The position numbers and the translations under genes were made by a program. From Codonopsis lanceolata (lineage: Eukaryota > Streptophyta > Magnoliopsida > Asterales > Campanulaceae), in contig CM028378.1 in NCBI GenBank assembly GCA_013146195.2, forward strand, positions 78,853,808 to 78,917,807: DNA of 64,000 nt, in the 5' to 3' direction. The notes below the pieces were generated by a model. That model was not told where the DNA came from. It saw nothing but the letters and a program-made list of their open reading frames with translations, and ran no database searches. Shown here piece after piece: positions 34,452 through 46,246 of this stretch (position 1 is its first letter; every line of letters begins with the position of its first letter).

Positions 34452-35051
34452 TAACATTAGAGAAAAGGTAGTTATTTATGGCATTTTGAGTAGCGGTAAT
34501 TAGTATCACTATTCCTCTCTTTTGCGCATTATTTATTGCTTATAATTAAAATACCGACTACATTATTTTATTTTATTTTTACTTTGGTTGGACTTTTTCG
34601 CTTTTGGTTGATAGACTTTATGATTCATATGATTTATTTGCAAGCCATATTTCTATGTTTGGTTGAAACTCATATTCTGAATTGATGGAAGTTGCACTAA
34701 AAAAGAGGAACTGAAGTGGATATTCCAATCCAGTTTAGTATTGTTGTGGTTCAAAATTTATTGAAATCGATCAACCCAATTTGGTATATGCTTTTAACTA
34801 ATAGAACCTCAATCTTAAAAACTTGATAAGTAGATTGTGTTGGGTGAATCAATAGAACTCCTTCCATTTTCAAATTATGGTCAACCTTTCATTTTTTTTC
34901 TTCGCATTTATATAATTGTCCACTTTCAAAACATTTCATTTCAGGAAAACACTTTTATCACTTTACCCAAACTTTTTCTACGTACTTTAATTATAGCAAC
35001 ATACTCAAGGACATTAAAGAAAACTATATATTTTATCAATATTTATAATAC

Positions 35052-35909
35052 CAAGGTTCTAAAAATTGCTAGGCGCCAGACAAGGGCCTAGTGCCTAGGG
35101 GGTCTAGTCGGGGCCTAGGCGGAGCCTAGAAATTAAGACATAATTACAATATTTCTAAAAATATTAATGTAAATTTCAAAAATATGTCAAACACCGACTA
35201 CAAATTTAAAATTTCCCCAAATTTTTTTTATTATTATTTCATCAAACACATGGACTACACTATGTATATTATTAAAATTGACAAATATTAAAAACATACA
35301 AACACAAAAATAAATTTAGGGTTTGTTGTTTGTTTCTGAAATTTAGGGTCTATCTTTAACAATGGAAAAATAGGTAGCAAAACCTAAAGCTCAGGGGGTG
35401 AATTTTACTTTACTTTTCCCTTCTCCCCAGTAGTCGTCCCTCCCCCTTCTCCTCTACCGATCCTCCCCCTTCCTCAGTTCACCTCCTTGGCTCCTCCACT
35501 GTAAGGATTTTAAACATTAAATCTTTTTCTTTCCTTCTCCCTCCTTTCTCAATTTTCTTTTTATTTTTTCCATCCCCACTCCCCTATTCAGCTTCTTCTT
35601 TTTTCTTTTCTGTTTCATCCTCTGGCGGCAAAAGGCTGATCAAGGTAGTGTCTCATCCTCAGCTTCGCTCACATCTTAGGAGCAAAAAATAATGCCATCA
35701 TCGCATCGGCATCCAGCTTGTCCGTTTCCACAGATTTTAGAGATTCAGAGCTAGGCGTAGTCGGCGCCCAGAGCGACTAGTCGATGCCTAGGCCGACTAA
35801 TTGGCGATTTTTGCCCTAAGCGATTTTTCTTACCAATTTGAAGGAAGTCGCGGCGGTTGAGTGCTGCTTAGCGCCTAGGCGCCCACCTAGGCCGATTTTT
35901 AGAATCATA
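35052..35909. mobile_element. hAT-like non-autonomous element, copy 1
   Basis: The 858-bp element has imperfect inverted ends (CAAGGTTCTAAAAAT at left, complement of TATGATTCTAAAAAT at right) followed inward by CTAGGCGCC-rich sequence. The 8-bp duplication TATAATAC flanks it (35044-35051 and 35910-35917). It lies inside a Stowaway-like MITE; sister MITEs without it (about 33600 and 46036-46043) show an unoccupied target. An 8-bp duplication supports the hAT superfamily. Confidence 0.75.
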
Positions 35910-35994
35910 TATAATACAGTTAATTACTTTTTCTTAAACGGTGAAGTAAGTTATGTTTATGCCTCGTTGATTAAATTATGCATGTTTACCTGCA

Positions 35995-37009
35995 GATATA
36001 TGAAATGCCTTGTTCAATCCTATTGCAGAATGTTTGAAGATTTAGCTCGAGATTTATCCCCAGAACTCATCACGATTAGGACAGACAAAGAATTTCAAAG
36101 TTGGCTAAGGAAATATGTAAATATATTGTTTCATTTAAATTTGTCCATACACTTTTTAAAACATTCAATCTTAAAATTGTAGCTGAGAATTGGTTACATA
36201 TTGTTTTATAGATAGCTGAACATCCGGGTAATGCCAAAGCTGCGAGGTTAAAACATTTAGCAGCATATCCATACTTGAACGTTAATTTATACAACGGTTA
36301 TTTTGTGAATGGCTACGTTTTTCATACCAAAACTTATGGGGAGTCAAAATTAACATGGAATAGTGGTGTGAGTCTTAAAGGAGATCTTGAGTATTATGGT
36401 GTCCTGAAAGAAGTACTCGAGTTGGAGTATTTGGGTGGAAACAATGTTGTCCTGTTTAATTATGAGTGGCAAGATGCTGTGTGAGGTATTAAGAAGCATG
36501 CCATATTTGACCTCGTCGATGTAAAGGACTCGTCCAGACACGTCAGCGACGACGTCTTCATCTTAGCATCTCAAGCACAATATGTATACATGACACCCTA
36601 CCCTCGTCGACGATCTAAGTTAAGCGGATGGTGGGCTGTCTGGAAGACTAAGGCTAGAAGCCTGATTGATGAACATACAACTACAGAGTCGACATTAGAA
36701 ACACCCTATCAAGAGGATGAAATGCCAGTAACACCTAACGTTTCATCAGCTAATCATCCATTGGATGAGGCCACTCATATTCCTCAAAATATTGATGAAC
36801 ATGAGGAGGATTTCTTACCAGTGAATTTGCCACCTCCTCCGCCTCGTTCTTGTCATCTTGCGCACATTGATATTGATGAATCAAAAGAACAGGATGAGGA
36901 AGAGGAACTAGAGTTTGATTCATCAGAGTCCAAAGAAGATGATGATGAAGAACTTGAGTTTTGTAGTAATTCAGAGTCCGGTGATGAGGATGAGGAAGAA
37001 GATTCATAA
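35995..37009 (+). pseudogene. CACTA TNP2-type transposase, C-terminal exons
   Basis: After a TTTACCTGCAG acceptor an exon reads MFEDLARDLSPELI and TDKEFQSWLRKY. A GTAAAT donor near 36115 and a TTATAG acceptor at 36213 lead to the second exon: NGYFVNGYVFHTKTYGESKL, WNSGVSLKGDLEYYGVLKEV and LGGNNVVLFNYEWQDAV, the DUF4216-type domain of plant TNP2 proteins. A TGA at 36482-36484 interrupts the frame, which continues as DDVFILASQAQYVYMTPYPR and SGWWAVWKTKARS and then a very acidic D/E-rich tail to the TAA at 37007-37009. The catalytic N-terminal and central parts are absent. Confidence 0.85.
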
Positions 37010-37206
37010 TAGTTTAACATCTCAAAATATGTACTTAACAATGATCATACTCTTATAATTTATGTATTAGTTATTCGACAAGTTAACTATATTGTGATTG
37101 CTTTAGATCTTTAAAGCTTTAAACTTATGTGTCCGAGCATTGTAAGAAGATTTGTCAATGTATTGTTTTCTATTGCTTAAGTTTTATATTTTTATTGTAT
37201 TTAGAG

Positions 37207-38205
37207 ATGAGTTCGTCTAGACCGTCAAGAGCGGGTAAGAAGAGCCGCCGTTTATTTTCCTTGTTCACTAGGACGCAACCGTCCCGCTCTGTTCAGATGA
37301 CTGATGGCGGTGTAGAGTCCGGTGGAGACAGGCATACAAGCTCCTCCTCCGGAGTAGGTACTACGACTTCTAGTCGTTTTGATTCAGAGGGGAGGATATA
37401 TGTCTATTTATCTCCCAATTACAATCAGTAAGTACTATTCTTTAGTTTGATATAATTTGTTTTTTTTTTGTTTTATATAAAATTCATTAACATTTAAGTT
37501 AATTCGTTATTGTGTAAATATACTTGGCAGGTTTGTAGGTGTATACTCTTCGCCCGGCACATGGATTGGGGAGTATTGGCGGCGTCGAGTACTCCGTGAG
37601 TTTTGGCCCTCGTATAAAAAGTCGTCCGACGAGGAGAAGGAAAATATTTGGGAGGTCTTCAAGGTATTGTCTTAATATTTATTATTTTTATTAAATGTTA
37701 GTTTGTAATTAAAATGTTATAATTCTATTTTTATAATGTAGTTTAAATATACATGGGAGGAGGTCTATGAGGAGGCCACGATGAAGACTGTTTTCCTGAA
37801 TCAGTGTCAACGTCTGTTTACTGATCATATCGGTAACACATTTATTTATCTTTGGCTTAATATTTTAATGTTATCATTATATGTTTATGAGATGATTATA
37901 TTTTTAATAGGTAACATATTTATCTATCTTTAGCTTAATTTTATAATGTTATCATTATATGTTAATGAGATGATTATATTTTTAGTAGCTAACGCAAAAA
38001 AAAAGAATGTTGGAAGAATCGTGCAACTCCCGTGAGACCGACGCGGATGACCGAGGAAGTATTTGCTGAGTTTTGCACTTACTGGGAGTCGGATAAGGCA
38101 GCTGCAATTTCCAATCAGGTTGTGCAAAATAGGTTGAGCACGTCAGGGAGTGGCATGAAGCATACGATGGGGACAATAAATGTAGCTGCGCATCATATGC
38201 GTATG
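37207..38205 (+). pseudogene. CACTA second gene (TNPA/Ptta-type), four exons
   Basis: The gene starts at the ATG at 37207 (MSSSRPSRAGKKSRRLFSLF). Exons joined by canonical GT/AG introns are 37207-37427, 37531-37663, 37742-37832 and about 37989-38205. The protein reads FVGVYSSPGTWIGEYWRRRV, EEKENIWEVFK, then KYTWEEVYEEATMKTVF, then NRATPVRPTRMTEEVFAEF, the pattern of plant En/Spm Ptta proteins. A run of nine A near 37995 puts exon 4 out of frame with exon 3, so it is probably broken. The intron after 38205 (donor GTACGT) is filled by 176-bp tandem repeats and no later exon is seen here. Confidence 0.75.
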
Positions 38206-38219
38206 GTACGTATGCTAGT

Positions 38220-39076
38220 GTACATTTAGTGTATTAATGTTTAAATACCGATTTATATATGTTTGTTAGCTGTGTAGCCATGTTGATGCTATGAAATCCA
38301 TGATTATAGTTTAATTGACTTTGAAACCAAAAAAGATAATTGTATGTACGTTTGGGGGGTGTTAGTGTAAATAGTAAGAAATAAAGGGGTGTTAGTGTAT
38401 TAATGCTTAAACATCGATTTATGTACGTTTATTAGCTGGGCACACATGTTGATGCTATGAAATCCATGGTTTTAGTTTAGTTGACTTTGAATGCAAAGAT
38501 GATAACCATATGTATGTTGGGGGGTGTTAGTGTAAATGGTAAGAAATAAAGGGTGTGTTAGTGTAAATTTAGTATATTAATGCTTAAACATCAATTTATG
38601 TACATTTGTTAGCTGGGTAGCCATGTTGATGCTATGAAATCCATGGTTGTAGTTTAATTGATTTTGAAACAAAAAAAGATAACTGTATGTACGTTGAGGG
38701 GTGTTAGTGTATATGGTAAGAAATAAATGGGTGTTAGTGTAAATTTAGTGTATTAATGCATAAACATTGATTTATGTACGCTTGTTAGCTGGGTAGCTAT
38801 GTTGATGCTATGAAATCCATGGTTTTAGTTTAATTGACTTTGAAACCGAACACAATAACTGTATGTATGTTGGGGGTGTTAGTGTAAATGGTAAGAAATA
38901 AATGAGGTGTTAGTGTAAATTTAGTGTATTAATGTTTAAACATCGATTTATGTACGTTTGTTAGCTGGGTAGCCATGTTGATGCTATGAAATCCATGGTT
39001 TTAGTTTAATTGACTTTGAAACCGAACAACATAACTGTATGTAAATTTAGTGTATTAATGCTTAAACATCAATTTA
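38220..39076. repeat. 176-bp tandem repeat, about 4.8 units
   Basis: The landmark TTAGCTGGGTAGCCATGTTG recurs at 38266, 38432, 38609, 38785 and 38961, spaced 166, 177, 176 and 176 bp. Each unit also has GATGCTATGAAATCCATGG and a GGGGTGTTAGTGTAAAT block. The array lies in the last visible intron of the CACTA second gene. Confidence 0.9.
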
Positions 39077-39080
39077 TGCC

Positions 39081-40029
39081 AAAAGTGACGGAGATACCCA
39101 TGCAACGACCGGTAGCGATCACGAATAATACTACAAAGACGTATACCAATTGCAAACTCAAAATAATGAACAAGTAATATACTTTCTACACGTTAACTAA
39201 TATGTTAATACATAAACATCCCATGTAGCATATTTTATTACATACACAAACAAGGTGAATATTAACTTACCGATTGGCAAAATTTCTAGCAAGTAAATAA
39301 ATATTTCCTACTTCCAATAATAGTCCACGGCACGAACCCATAACTTCTACAGAGTAACATTGCTAATTCCCCACTCCAATAATCAAAGCACTAAGTTTTC
39401 CTCTTGGTTTCACTTCCACCTTTACGAACTGAAGACACGAAAGAGAAGGACATAAAGACTCCCTCCCTCACACCACAACTTATGTAGAAAAAGGGAGAAA
39501 ATTGAAATGTTAATTTTTTTTCTCTCTTGTTTCGGCCGCAATGAAGGAAAACTAATGGAAAGGTGAAAGAATTTGGGAGAGTGCTCAAACTTCTCCAGCA
39601 AATATTATTCAAAGGTGAGTCACTAAGGTGAAGCATGAGGTGTTTGCATACTAATTCATTAATGAAGTGTTAGTCGACCATTGGTTTATAAAAGGTTGAA
39701 GATTTTGATCTATGATTAATCTTCATTAATCAAATTAATCGAAGGAAAAGTGGTTAATTTTGCCACTGTATTTTGATGAATATTTATATTTTTCTACTGT
39801 ACTATTTTTCGAAAGAAATCGACATTGTACTTTTAAAGATAGATGCAATTTCACCACTATCCCTAATTGTTATCCAATTTTAACGAAATTAATTTCAGTT
39901 GTCTCCCCTAAAGTTTTTTAAAATGTTGGAAGATCATTATTGATTGTTGATGTTAAAAGGTAGATTGTTTTTGGTTCTTAATTTCAGTCTGGCGTCTGAC
40001 GCCTACTTAGCGATTTTTAGAACATTGGG
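39081..40029 (-). other. LTR-like leader on minus strand and intergenic DNA
   Basis: The minus strand shows a TATA-like CTTTTATAAACC near 39690 followed by leader-like sequence and an ATCGGTAAGTTAATATTC donor-like motif near 39270, which resembles the transcribed part of a gypsy LTR. Boundaries were not found. At about 39990-40026 there is the right end of another hAT-like element (TAGCGATTTTTAGAACATTG). Confidence 0.3.
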
Positions 40030-40262
40030 TTTTACAATGGAAGAGCGGTTTATGAACGTGGTATGCAAGTATTTGGATGCTTAAGTCGTCAAGCATAATC
40101 ATTATTAATATTACTTTTAGAATTAGTAATATTACTTTGATTATTATTATTATTTCTATTACTTTGATTATTATTATTATTACTATTATTATTAAATATT
40201 ATTATTACTAATATTATTATTATTACTATTATTATTATTCTTATTACTATTATTACTATTAC

Positions 40263-40349
<87 letters not shown>

Positions 40350-40850
40350 TACTAGTGTCATTGATTTTATGTGAATCCGTATGTGTTATGAGAATACTCT
40401 CTTATGAATTATGAAATTTATATTTTCATATATTCATGGCTTATTCTCATAGCATGCCATTATGCTGCATGCACGCATAACATATATAAGTATACCTGAA
40501 CCCTACTGATTTTTGGCTCACCCCGTCCTATTTGTTTTTTTAAGATCTCAGCCACGCGAGATGACACCTACGCAGTGCTAGCTAGTGGTGTTTCATCTTT
40601 TGGGTAGCTTCCGCAGATTTTTGTATTTTCTTGTGAGTTGTATTGGAAGACGTGTAGTTTTCTTTTGAGCTGTACTCGTTTGAGATATTTCAAAAAAGAT
40701 TTTGAGTTCGTTGTGACTCCGTGTATATTTCAACTTTATCTTTTGAGAAAATGTCTTACTAAATATTATCGCAGATTTATTTGTGTTAGTTTGTCGGTTG
40801 GGTTCGCTTCCCGATCTGGGACTAAGGTAGGGCAGGTTTGGGGCGTGACA
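40030..40850 (+). mobile_element. 3' part of a Ty3/gypsy LTR
   Basis: The segment has CTCACCCCGTCCTATTTG, a G/T-rich middle and the terminus GTTTGGGGCGTGACA at 40850. No primer-binding site follows, so it is a solo or 3' LTR. The terminus and the DNA after it recur at about 45680-45895 in a paralogous block. The left boundary is uncertain; an ATT microsatellite occupies much of the left half. Confidence 0.5.
40105..40350. repeat. (ATT)n microsatellite
   Basis: Imperfect ATT/ACT repeats become about 82 bp of pure TTA from 40265 to 40346. The isoleucine-rich open frame on the minus strand is an artefact of this repeat. Confidence 0.95.
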
Positions 40851-40986
40851 GAAGCTCCCTGTTTCTAAGTAGTTTTTATCTATTGGATTTCTGCATTTAT
40901 TTCATTTTGTTTCATGACAATTTTTTTTTGATTAAGTTTAAAGGGAGAATTTCACCTTTTTTTGTGAAATCGTAGATCCAATTAGG

Positions 40987-41606
40987 TAGGGGTGTAAGTG
41001 ATTCGATTATGACTAAAACTGCAAACCAAACCACCCTTATCGATTCCAAATAACACAAATCAAACCGAACTGCACGAAGTCTGAAACCGAACCGAACCAC
41101 TCGATTCGATTTGGTTCAATTATTGTTTCAAAAAAAATTAACTAATCAACTTGGAAGTTGGCAGAAACAAATAGCAGTACTCCAATAAATTATCAAAGAC
41201 ACTAGATACTTTTCAGAAAATTAATCAACTTTAATGAACAAAGAGTAGCACCAATAAACAAAACAAATAGACTAGAATGTTTAGTGTTTTTTCAACTTTG
41301 AACGATAATTAGATTTATGGTTCTTTTTGTGTATTGGCTATTGAGCAATTTGAGCTCATGAGTTGCATCAAATATCAATATGAAGGTATGAAGAACATTG
41401 GAAAATGGACATGAGTACATGGACTATGTGGTATATGTCAAACACAAAAAAAGAATTAAAAATATAAAAAAGTAAATAAGTAATTAGAGATTATATATAT
41501 AATCTAAAAAAATTAGAAAGACGATTTGATTCGATTTGACATAAGAAATTGCAAACCAAACCGAATCACTCATTTTTTTATTTTTTCAAGCCAAATCTAG
41601 CCACTC
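40987..41606. mobile_element. insertion relative to the paralogous block at 45.9 kb
   Basis: Sequence left of 40986 (AAATCGTAGATCCAATTAG) and right of 41606 (CTTGTCACTTCTTCTTACAG) is adjacent at about 45890-45900, so about 620 bp were inserted here or deleted there. The inserted segment begins GTAGGGGTGTAAGTGATTCG and contains CAAACCAAACC and GATTTGGTTC motifs typical of hAT-like non-autonomous plant elements. Its ends are not clean. Confidence 0.5.
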
Positions 41607-42230
41607 TAACTTGTCACTTCTTCTTACAGAGGTCTTTGGATTTGAAGAAATATCAGCTTTCCAAAATTCCACCAGAAGGATTTTTTTTGTTGTCCAAAAT
41701 TAAAACATACTGTCTAGGTTTCTCTTATCTACAATTTAACTTATGCCCTACGTTTTTCTTGGTGGATCATGAACAAACAAGAGGTTTTCTTTTATTAAGG
41801 TTGATACAAGTCTTCTAAAAAAGTCAAAGTTCCATGTTTATTATCTTGGATATATTTTGTTTATTTGTTGGTGTGAATAAGACAATTATGCTAACGCTTG
41901 GTTTTGTTTCATATTTCTTTTTACTATTCCCTCCTTTTCAAATTATCGTTCTTCTTTTGTTTTATTGTTCGTTCTAAAATAATTATCATATTTCAAAAAC
42001 TTTCCTTTTTAGAAAAATATATTTACTATTTTACCCTTACTTTTTCTACCTATTTTCATTATGATCATATGTTTAAGGGTATTAAAGAAACCACATATTT
42101 CACCAATATTCATAATACAATCAATTTTTTCCTTAAACACTATGTCGGATCAAAGTAAACAATAATTTGAAAACAGACACAGTTTATAATATGATCGTAG
42201 TACGAGAACATTGGAAACTGGTGAGGTTAA

Positions 42231-42976
42231 GGCTCCATTTGTTTCACGAAAAATGACTTCCGGAAAACGTTTCCTAATTTTCCGGTGTTTGGTAACCTTG
42301 GGAAAATATAGTCAACGTAAAAGCATTTCTGAGTCAACGAAAAATGAAGCTTTCTTTTCCGGAAAATGACTTACGGCTTTATTTTCTGTAAGTCATTTTC
42401 CGAATGTTCGAGCATCCCTCCGCGCCCTTCCAAAACTACACATATTTACATTCACGCGCAATATTTCACTCAACAAATAAATTGTTTAGAAATATAAATG
42501 GAGTTTGTGCACATTATTTATTAATTATAATTTTAAAAATACTCACAACGTCCTAAAATTAGTGTCCACTATATTATATTATCATTTAAGGACGTCCCAA
42601 ACATTATTTATTTTATTTTTAAAATAATTTTTCATATCAATTATAAAAAAAATTAGTTGTGAGCTTGAAAAAATATAGACCTTATTGATTTGGATATCAT
42701 TAATGATAAATTGAAGGTTATTCAAATAAAATTACTTAAACTTTAACACTATTTTATATTCAATATGTGTATTAGTATTAGAATATGTTTTTTTGTATTT
42801 ATTCATATATTGTTTTGCGTAACATTTTCTGTGTATTTGCCAAACATTCGAAAATGTTTTCTGGCATATTTTCAAAATATTTAACAAACACTTGAAAATG
42901 AAATTTTTTCATTTTTCAGAAATCATTTTCCGGAAATTATTTTCTGGAAATCATTTTTCGTGAAACAATCGGAGCC
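42231..42976. mobile_element. PIF/Harbinger-like MITE, copy 2
   Basis: Same element as at 33722-34451, 746 bp here because of small indels near the right end. TAA flanks it on both sides. Confidence 0.85.
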
Positions 42977-43398
42977 TAACATTAGAGAAAAGGTAGTTAT
43001 TTATGGCATTTTGAGTAGAGGTAATTAGTATCACTATTCCTCTCTTTTGCGTATTATTTATTGCTTATAATTAAAATACCGACTACATTATTTTATTTTA
43101 TTTTTACTATGGTTGGACTTTTTCGCTTTTGGTTGATAGACTTTATGATTCATATGATTTATTTGCAAGCCATATTTCTATGTTTAGTTGAAACTTATAT
43201 TCTGAATTGATGGAAGTTGCGCTAAAAAAGAAGAACTGAAGTGGATATTCCAATCCAGTTTAGTATTGTTGTGGTTCATAATTTATTGAAACCGATCAAC
43301 CCAATTTGGTATATGCTTTTAACTAATAGAACCTCAATCTTAAAAACTTGATAAGAAAATATAATGATATAGTAGATTGTGTTGGGTGAATCAATAGA

Positions 43399-44522
43399 AC
43401 TCCTTCCGTTTTCAAATTATGGTCATCCTTTCATTTTTTTTCTTCGCATTTATATAATTGTTCACTTTCAAAACTTTTCATTTCAGGAAAACACTTTTAT
43501 CACTTTACCCAAACTTTTTCTACGTACTTTAATTATAGCAACATACTCAAGGATATTAAAGAAAACAATATATTTTATCAATATTTATAATACCAAGGTT
43601 CTTAAAATCGCTAGGCACCAGACAAGGGACTAGTGCCTAAGGGGTCTAGTCGGGGCCTAGGCGGAGCCTAGAAATTAAGACATAATTACAATATTTCTAA
43701 TAATATTAATGTAAATTTCAAAAATATGTCAAACACCGACTACAAATTTAAAATTTCCCCAATTTTTTTTATTATTATTTCATCAAACACATGGACTACA
43801 CTATGTATATTATTAAAATTGACAAATATTAGAAACATACAAACACAAAAATAAATTTAGGGCTTGTTGTTTGTTTCTGAAATTTAGGGTCTATCTTTAA
43901 CAATGGAAAAATAGGTAGCAAAACCTAAAGCTCAGGGGGTGAATTTTACTTTACTTTTCCCTTCTCCCCAGTAGTCGTCCCTCCCCCTTCTCCTCTACCG
44001 ATCCTCCCCCTTCCTCAGTTCACCTCCTCGGCTCCTCCACTATAAGGGTTTTAAACATTAAATCTTTTTCTTTCCTTCTCCCTCCTTTCTCAATTTTCTT
44101 TTTATTTTTTCCATCCCCACTCCCCTATTCAACTTCTTATTTTTTCTTTTATGTTTCATCCTCCGGCAAAAGGCTGATCAAGGTAGTGTCTCATCCTCAG
44201 CTTTGCTCACATCTTAGGAGCAAAAAATAATGCCATCATCGCATCGGCATCTAGCTTGTCCGTTTCCACAGATTTTAGAGATTCAGAGCTAGGCGTAGTC
44301 GGCGCCCAGAGCGACTAGTCGATGCCTAGGCCGACTAATTGGCGATTTTTGCCCTAAGAGATTTTTCTTACCAATTTGAAAGAAGTCGCGGCGGTCAAGT
44401 GCTGCCTAGCGCCTAGGCGCCCACCTAGGCCGATTTTTAGAACCATATATAATACAGTTAATTACTTTTTCTTAAACGGTGAGTCGGGTTAAAAAGAACG
44501 ATAATTTGAAAACGGAGGGAGC
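43399..44522. mobile_element. Stowaway-like MITE with nested hAT-like insertion
   Basis: The left end ACTCCTTCCGTTTTCAAATT is the inverted match of the right end GATAATTTGAAAACGGAGGG. The length is inflated by the hAT-like element at 43594-44447. Confidence 0.7.
43594..44447. mobile_element. hAT-like non-autonomous element, copy 2
   Basis: Same element as at 35052-35909, with the TATAATAC duplication at 43586-43593 and 44448-44455. Confidence 0.75.
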
Positions 44523-44847
44523 ATAAATTTGATAAGTATAATCATATGCTAGATTGTGTCTAGTGAATCAAAAGGTAAACATTTGTGGGTTCTTATCAAG
44601 CTATAAAGTAGGAAATAGTACTGCTTCAAACATTTGTTGAATGTAATAAAATATAGGAAGAATTGTTTTGACGTTGAACACTAAATCATAAGTCAATTGA
44701 AAATATGTACGTTTTACAACTAAGCATGACCGATTGAAAATAAATTATTTTTAAATGTCTTTGATAATTTTCATTTCGATAAACAATCACAAATTAATCA
44801 ATTGTTGAGTTGGAGGAAAATAAATTGAGTAATGAAGCCAACGAATG

Positions 44848-45381
44848 GAATGCCCAGAGCCCGAAAGCCCATACCACATCTTAGGTTATCAGGCTTACCA
44901 CAAACAGACCCAAAAGTTCATGGATGATGTTGGTGCCGAATATTAGAGTGTGACCACCATATAAATTGCACACAATTTCCACAACTACCTGATTTGTAGA
45001 ATGTGGAACCATACCCCGGGCCATGCATGATTCAAGAGATGCCTTGTACGGAGATCAAGAGGTGGCTCCCACCTCTCACGATATGCAGGATTCAAGAGAT
45101 AGCTCGTACGGAGATTAGGAGGTGGCTCGTGGTGTAGCACTTTGGCCCGCTCAACACTTTCCGATCGGGATCCGCTTTGATACCATTTGTAACACCCATA
45201 GCCCAAAAAACCCAGTCCGCTACGCGTAGCCCACTAAGAAACGTAACATCTTGGGTCATCAAGCCCACCACAGTCCACTCAAAAATATATGGATGATGCT
45301 GATGCCTCATAATGGAATGTGGTCACCTTATAAATTACGCACAATTTTCACACCTACCCGATGTGGGATGGGGGTATTACA
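44848..45381 (-). mobile_element. TRIM (terminal-repeat retrotransposon in miniature)
   Basis: On the minus strand a 194-bp 5' LTR (45381 to 45188) begins TGTAATACCCCC and ends GGGTGTTACA. It is followed after two bases by the methionine-tRNA-type primer-binding site TGGTATCAAAGC (45185-45174), a roughly 150-bp non-coding interior, and a diverged 3' LTR (about 45022 to 44848) sharing AATTGTG, AATTTATA, GTCACA and CATCATCCAT blocks in order. No coding capacity. This is the structure of a TRIM. Confidence 0.75.
45174..45185 (-). other. primer-binding site of the TRIM
   Basis: TGGTATCAAAGC on the minus strand, two bases after the LTR end, differs by one base from the common TGGTATCAGAGC. Confidence 0.75.
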
Positions 45382-46246
45382 ACAATTTTACTACGAAAAG
45401 AGATCCAAGAAAAAAATTCAATGTATAGTCGAGATGAAATATTTTGTAAGGACGAACACATATCCATAGAGAGCACATCATGACAACTCTTGTGAACAAA
45501 AAATAGTATGGTACTTTTAATAGAGGTGTACAACGCCTTTTTTGCTTCATACGTAAGGGCTTCTTTGGCTGAAATAATATCATTATTCAATAAATATATA
45601 TTTCCTTTGAAGAACTGTACTCCCTCTGTCTTGTTCAAACTTTCGAACTTTAAGATTCAGTTTGTCCTAATAAACTATTATTGCAGTTTTATTTGTGTTA
45701 GTTTGTCGTTTGGGTTCATGTTCCGGGCTAGGGCTCAGGTTGGGCAGGTTTGGGGTGTGACAGAAGGTCCATGTTTCTAAGTAGTTTTTCTCTTTTGGAT
45801 TTCTCCATTTATTTCATTTTGTTTCATGACATTTTTTTTGATGAAGTGAAGGGAGAATTTCACCTTTTTGTGAAATCGTAGATCCAATCAGGTAACTTGT
45901 CACTTCTTCTTACAGAGGTCTTTGGATTTAAAGAAATATTAGCTTTCCAAAATTCCCCTAGAAGGTTTCTCTTATCTACAATTAGGACCACATGTTTAAA
46001 GGTATTAAAGAAAAACTACACATTTCATCAATATTTATAATATAGTCAATTATTTTTTATTAAACAGTGAGTCGGGTCAAAGTAAATAATAATTTGAAAA
46101 CGAAGGGAGTATATAGTATGATCGAAGTGTGGGAATATTGGAACGTGATGAAGTTAACATTAGAGAAAAGGTAGTTTTTTATGGCATTTCGAGTAGAGGT
46201 AATTATTATCACTATTCCTCTCTATTGCCTATTATTTATTACTTAT
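45382..46246. repeat. third, shorter paralogue of the duplicated region
   Basis: From about 45680 the sequence parallels 40770 onward (LTR terminus GGGGTGTGACA at 45762, then TTTCTAAGTAGTTTTT). It continues with blocks matching 41606-42230 and 42977-43060 but without the 620-bp insertion, without the PIF/Harbinger-like MITE (empty TAA site at 46155-46157), and with several deletions. It ends where the inverted Tat LTR starts. 45382-45680 is unassigned DNA. Confidence 0.75.

Larger units (their letters stand above)
32895..35944. repeat. 3.05-kb direct duplication, copy 1
   Basis: This block matches 41421-44482 in the same orientation over its full length, with only a few substitutions and short indels per hundred bases. 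Both start GGACTATGTGGTAT and share nested elements (a PIF/Harbinger-like MITE, a hAT-like MITE, Stowaway-like MITEs). Copy 1 ends inside a Stowaway-like MITE at TTAAACGGTGA, where CACTA transposase sequence begins. Confidence 0.9.
35945..39080 (+). mobile_element. CACTA (En/Spm-type) element, internal fragment
   Basis: Contains the C-terminal part of a TNP2-type transposase followed by a multi-exon second gene, the usual two-gene CACTA layout. The left part is missing at the junction with duplicated copy 1 and no terminal CACTA repeat was found on either side. Confidence 0.7.
41421..44482. repeat. 3.06-kb direct duplication, copy 2
   Basis: Direct repeat of 32895-35944. Unlike copy 1, the Stowaway-like MITE at the right end is complete here and continues to 44522, so copy 2 has the more original right junction. 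Confidence 0.9.

Noticed and set aside
36750..37041. Serine-rich and histidine-rich minus-strand frames
   Set aside because: They are complements of the acidic tail of the CACTA transposase.
40089..40361. Isoleucine-rich 90-codon open frame
   Set aside because: It translates the ATT microsatellite.
44985..45310. Cassandra-type TRIM with a 5S rRNA promoter
   Set aside because: Only short words such as GGATCCC and ACCTCCT recall 5S rRNA; the internal control regions are not recognisable.
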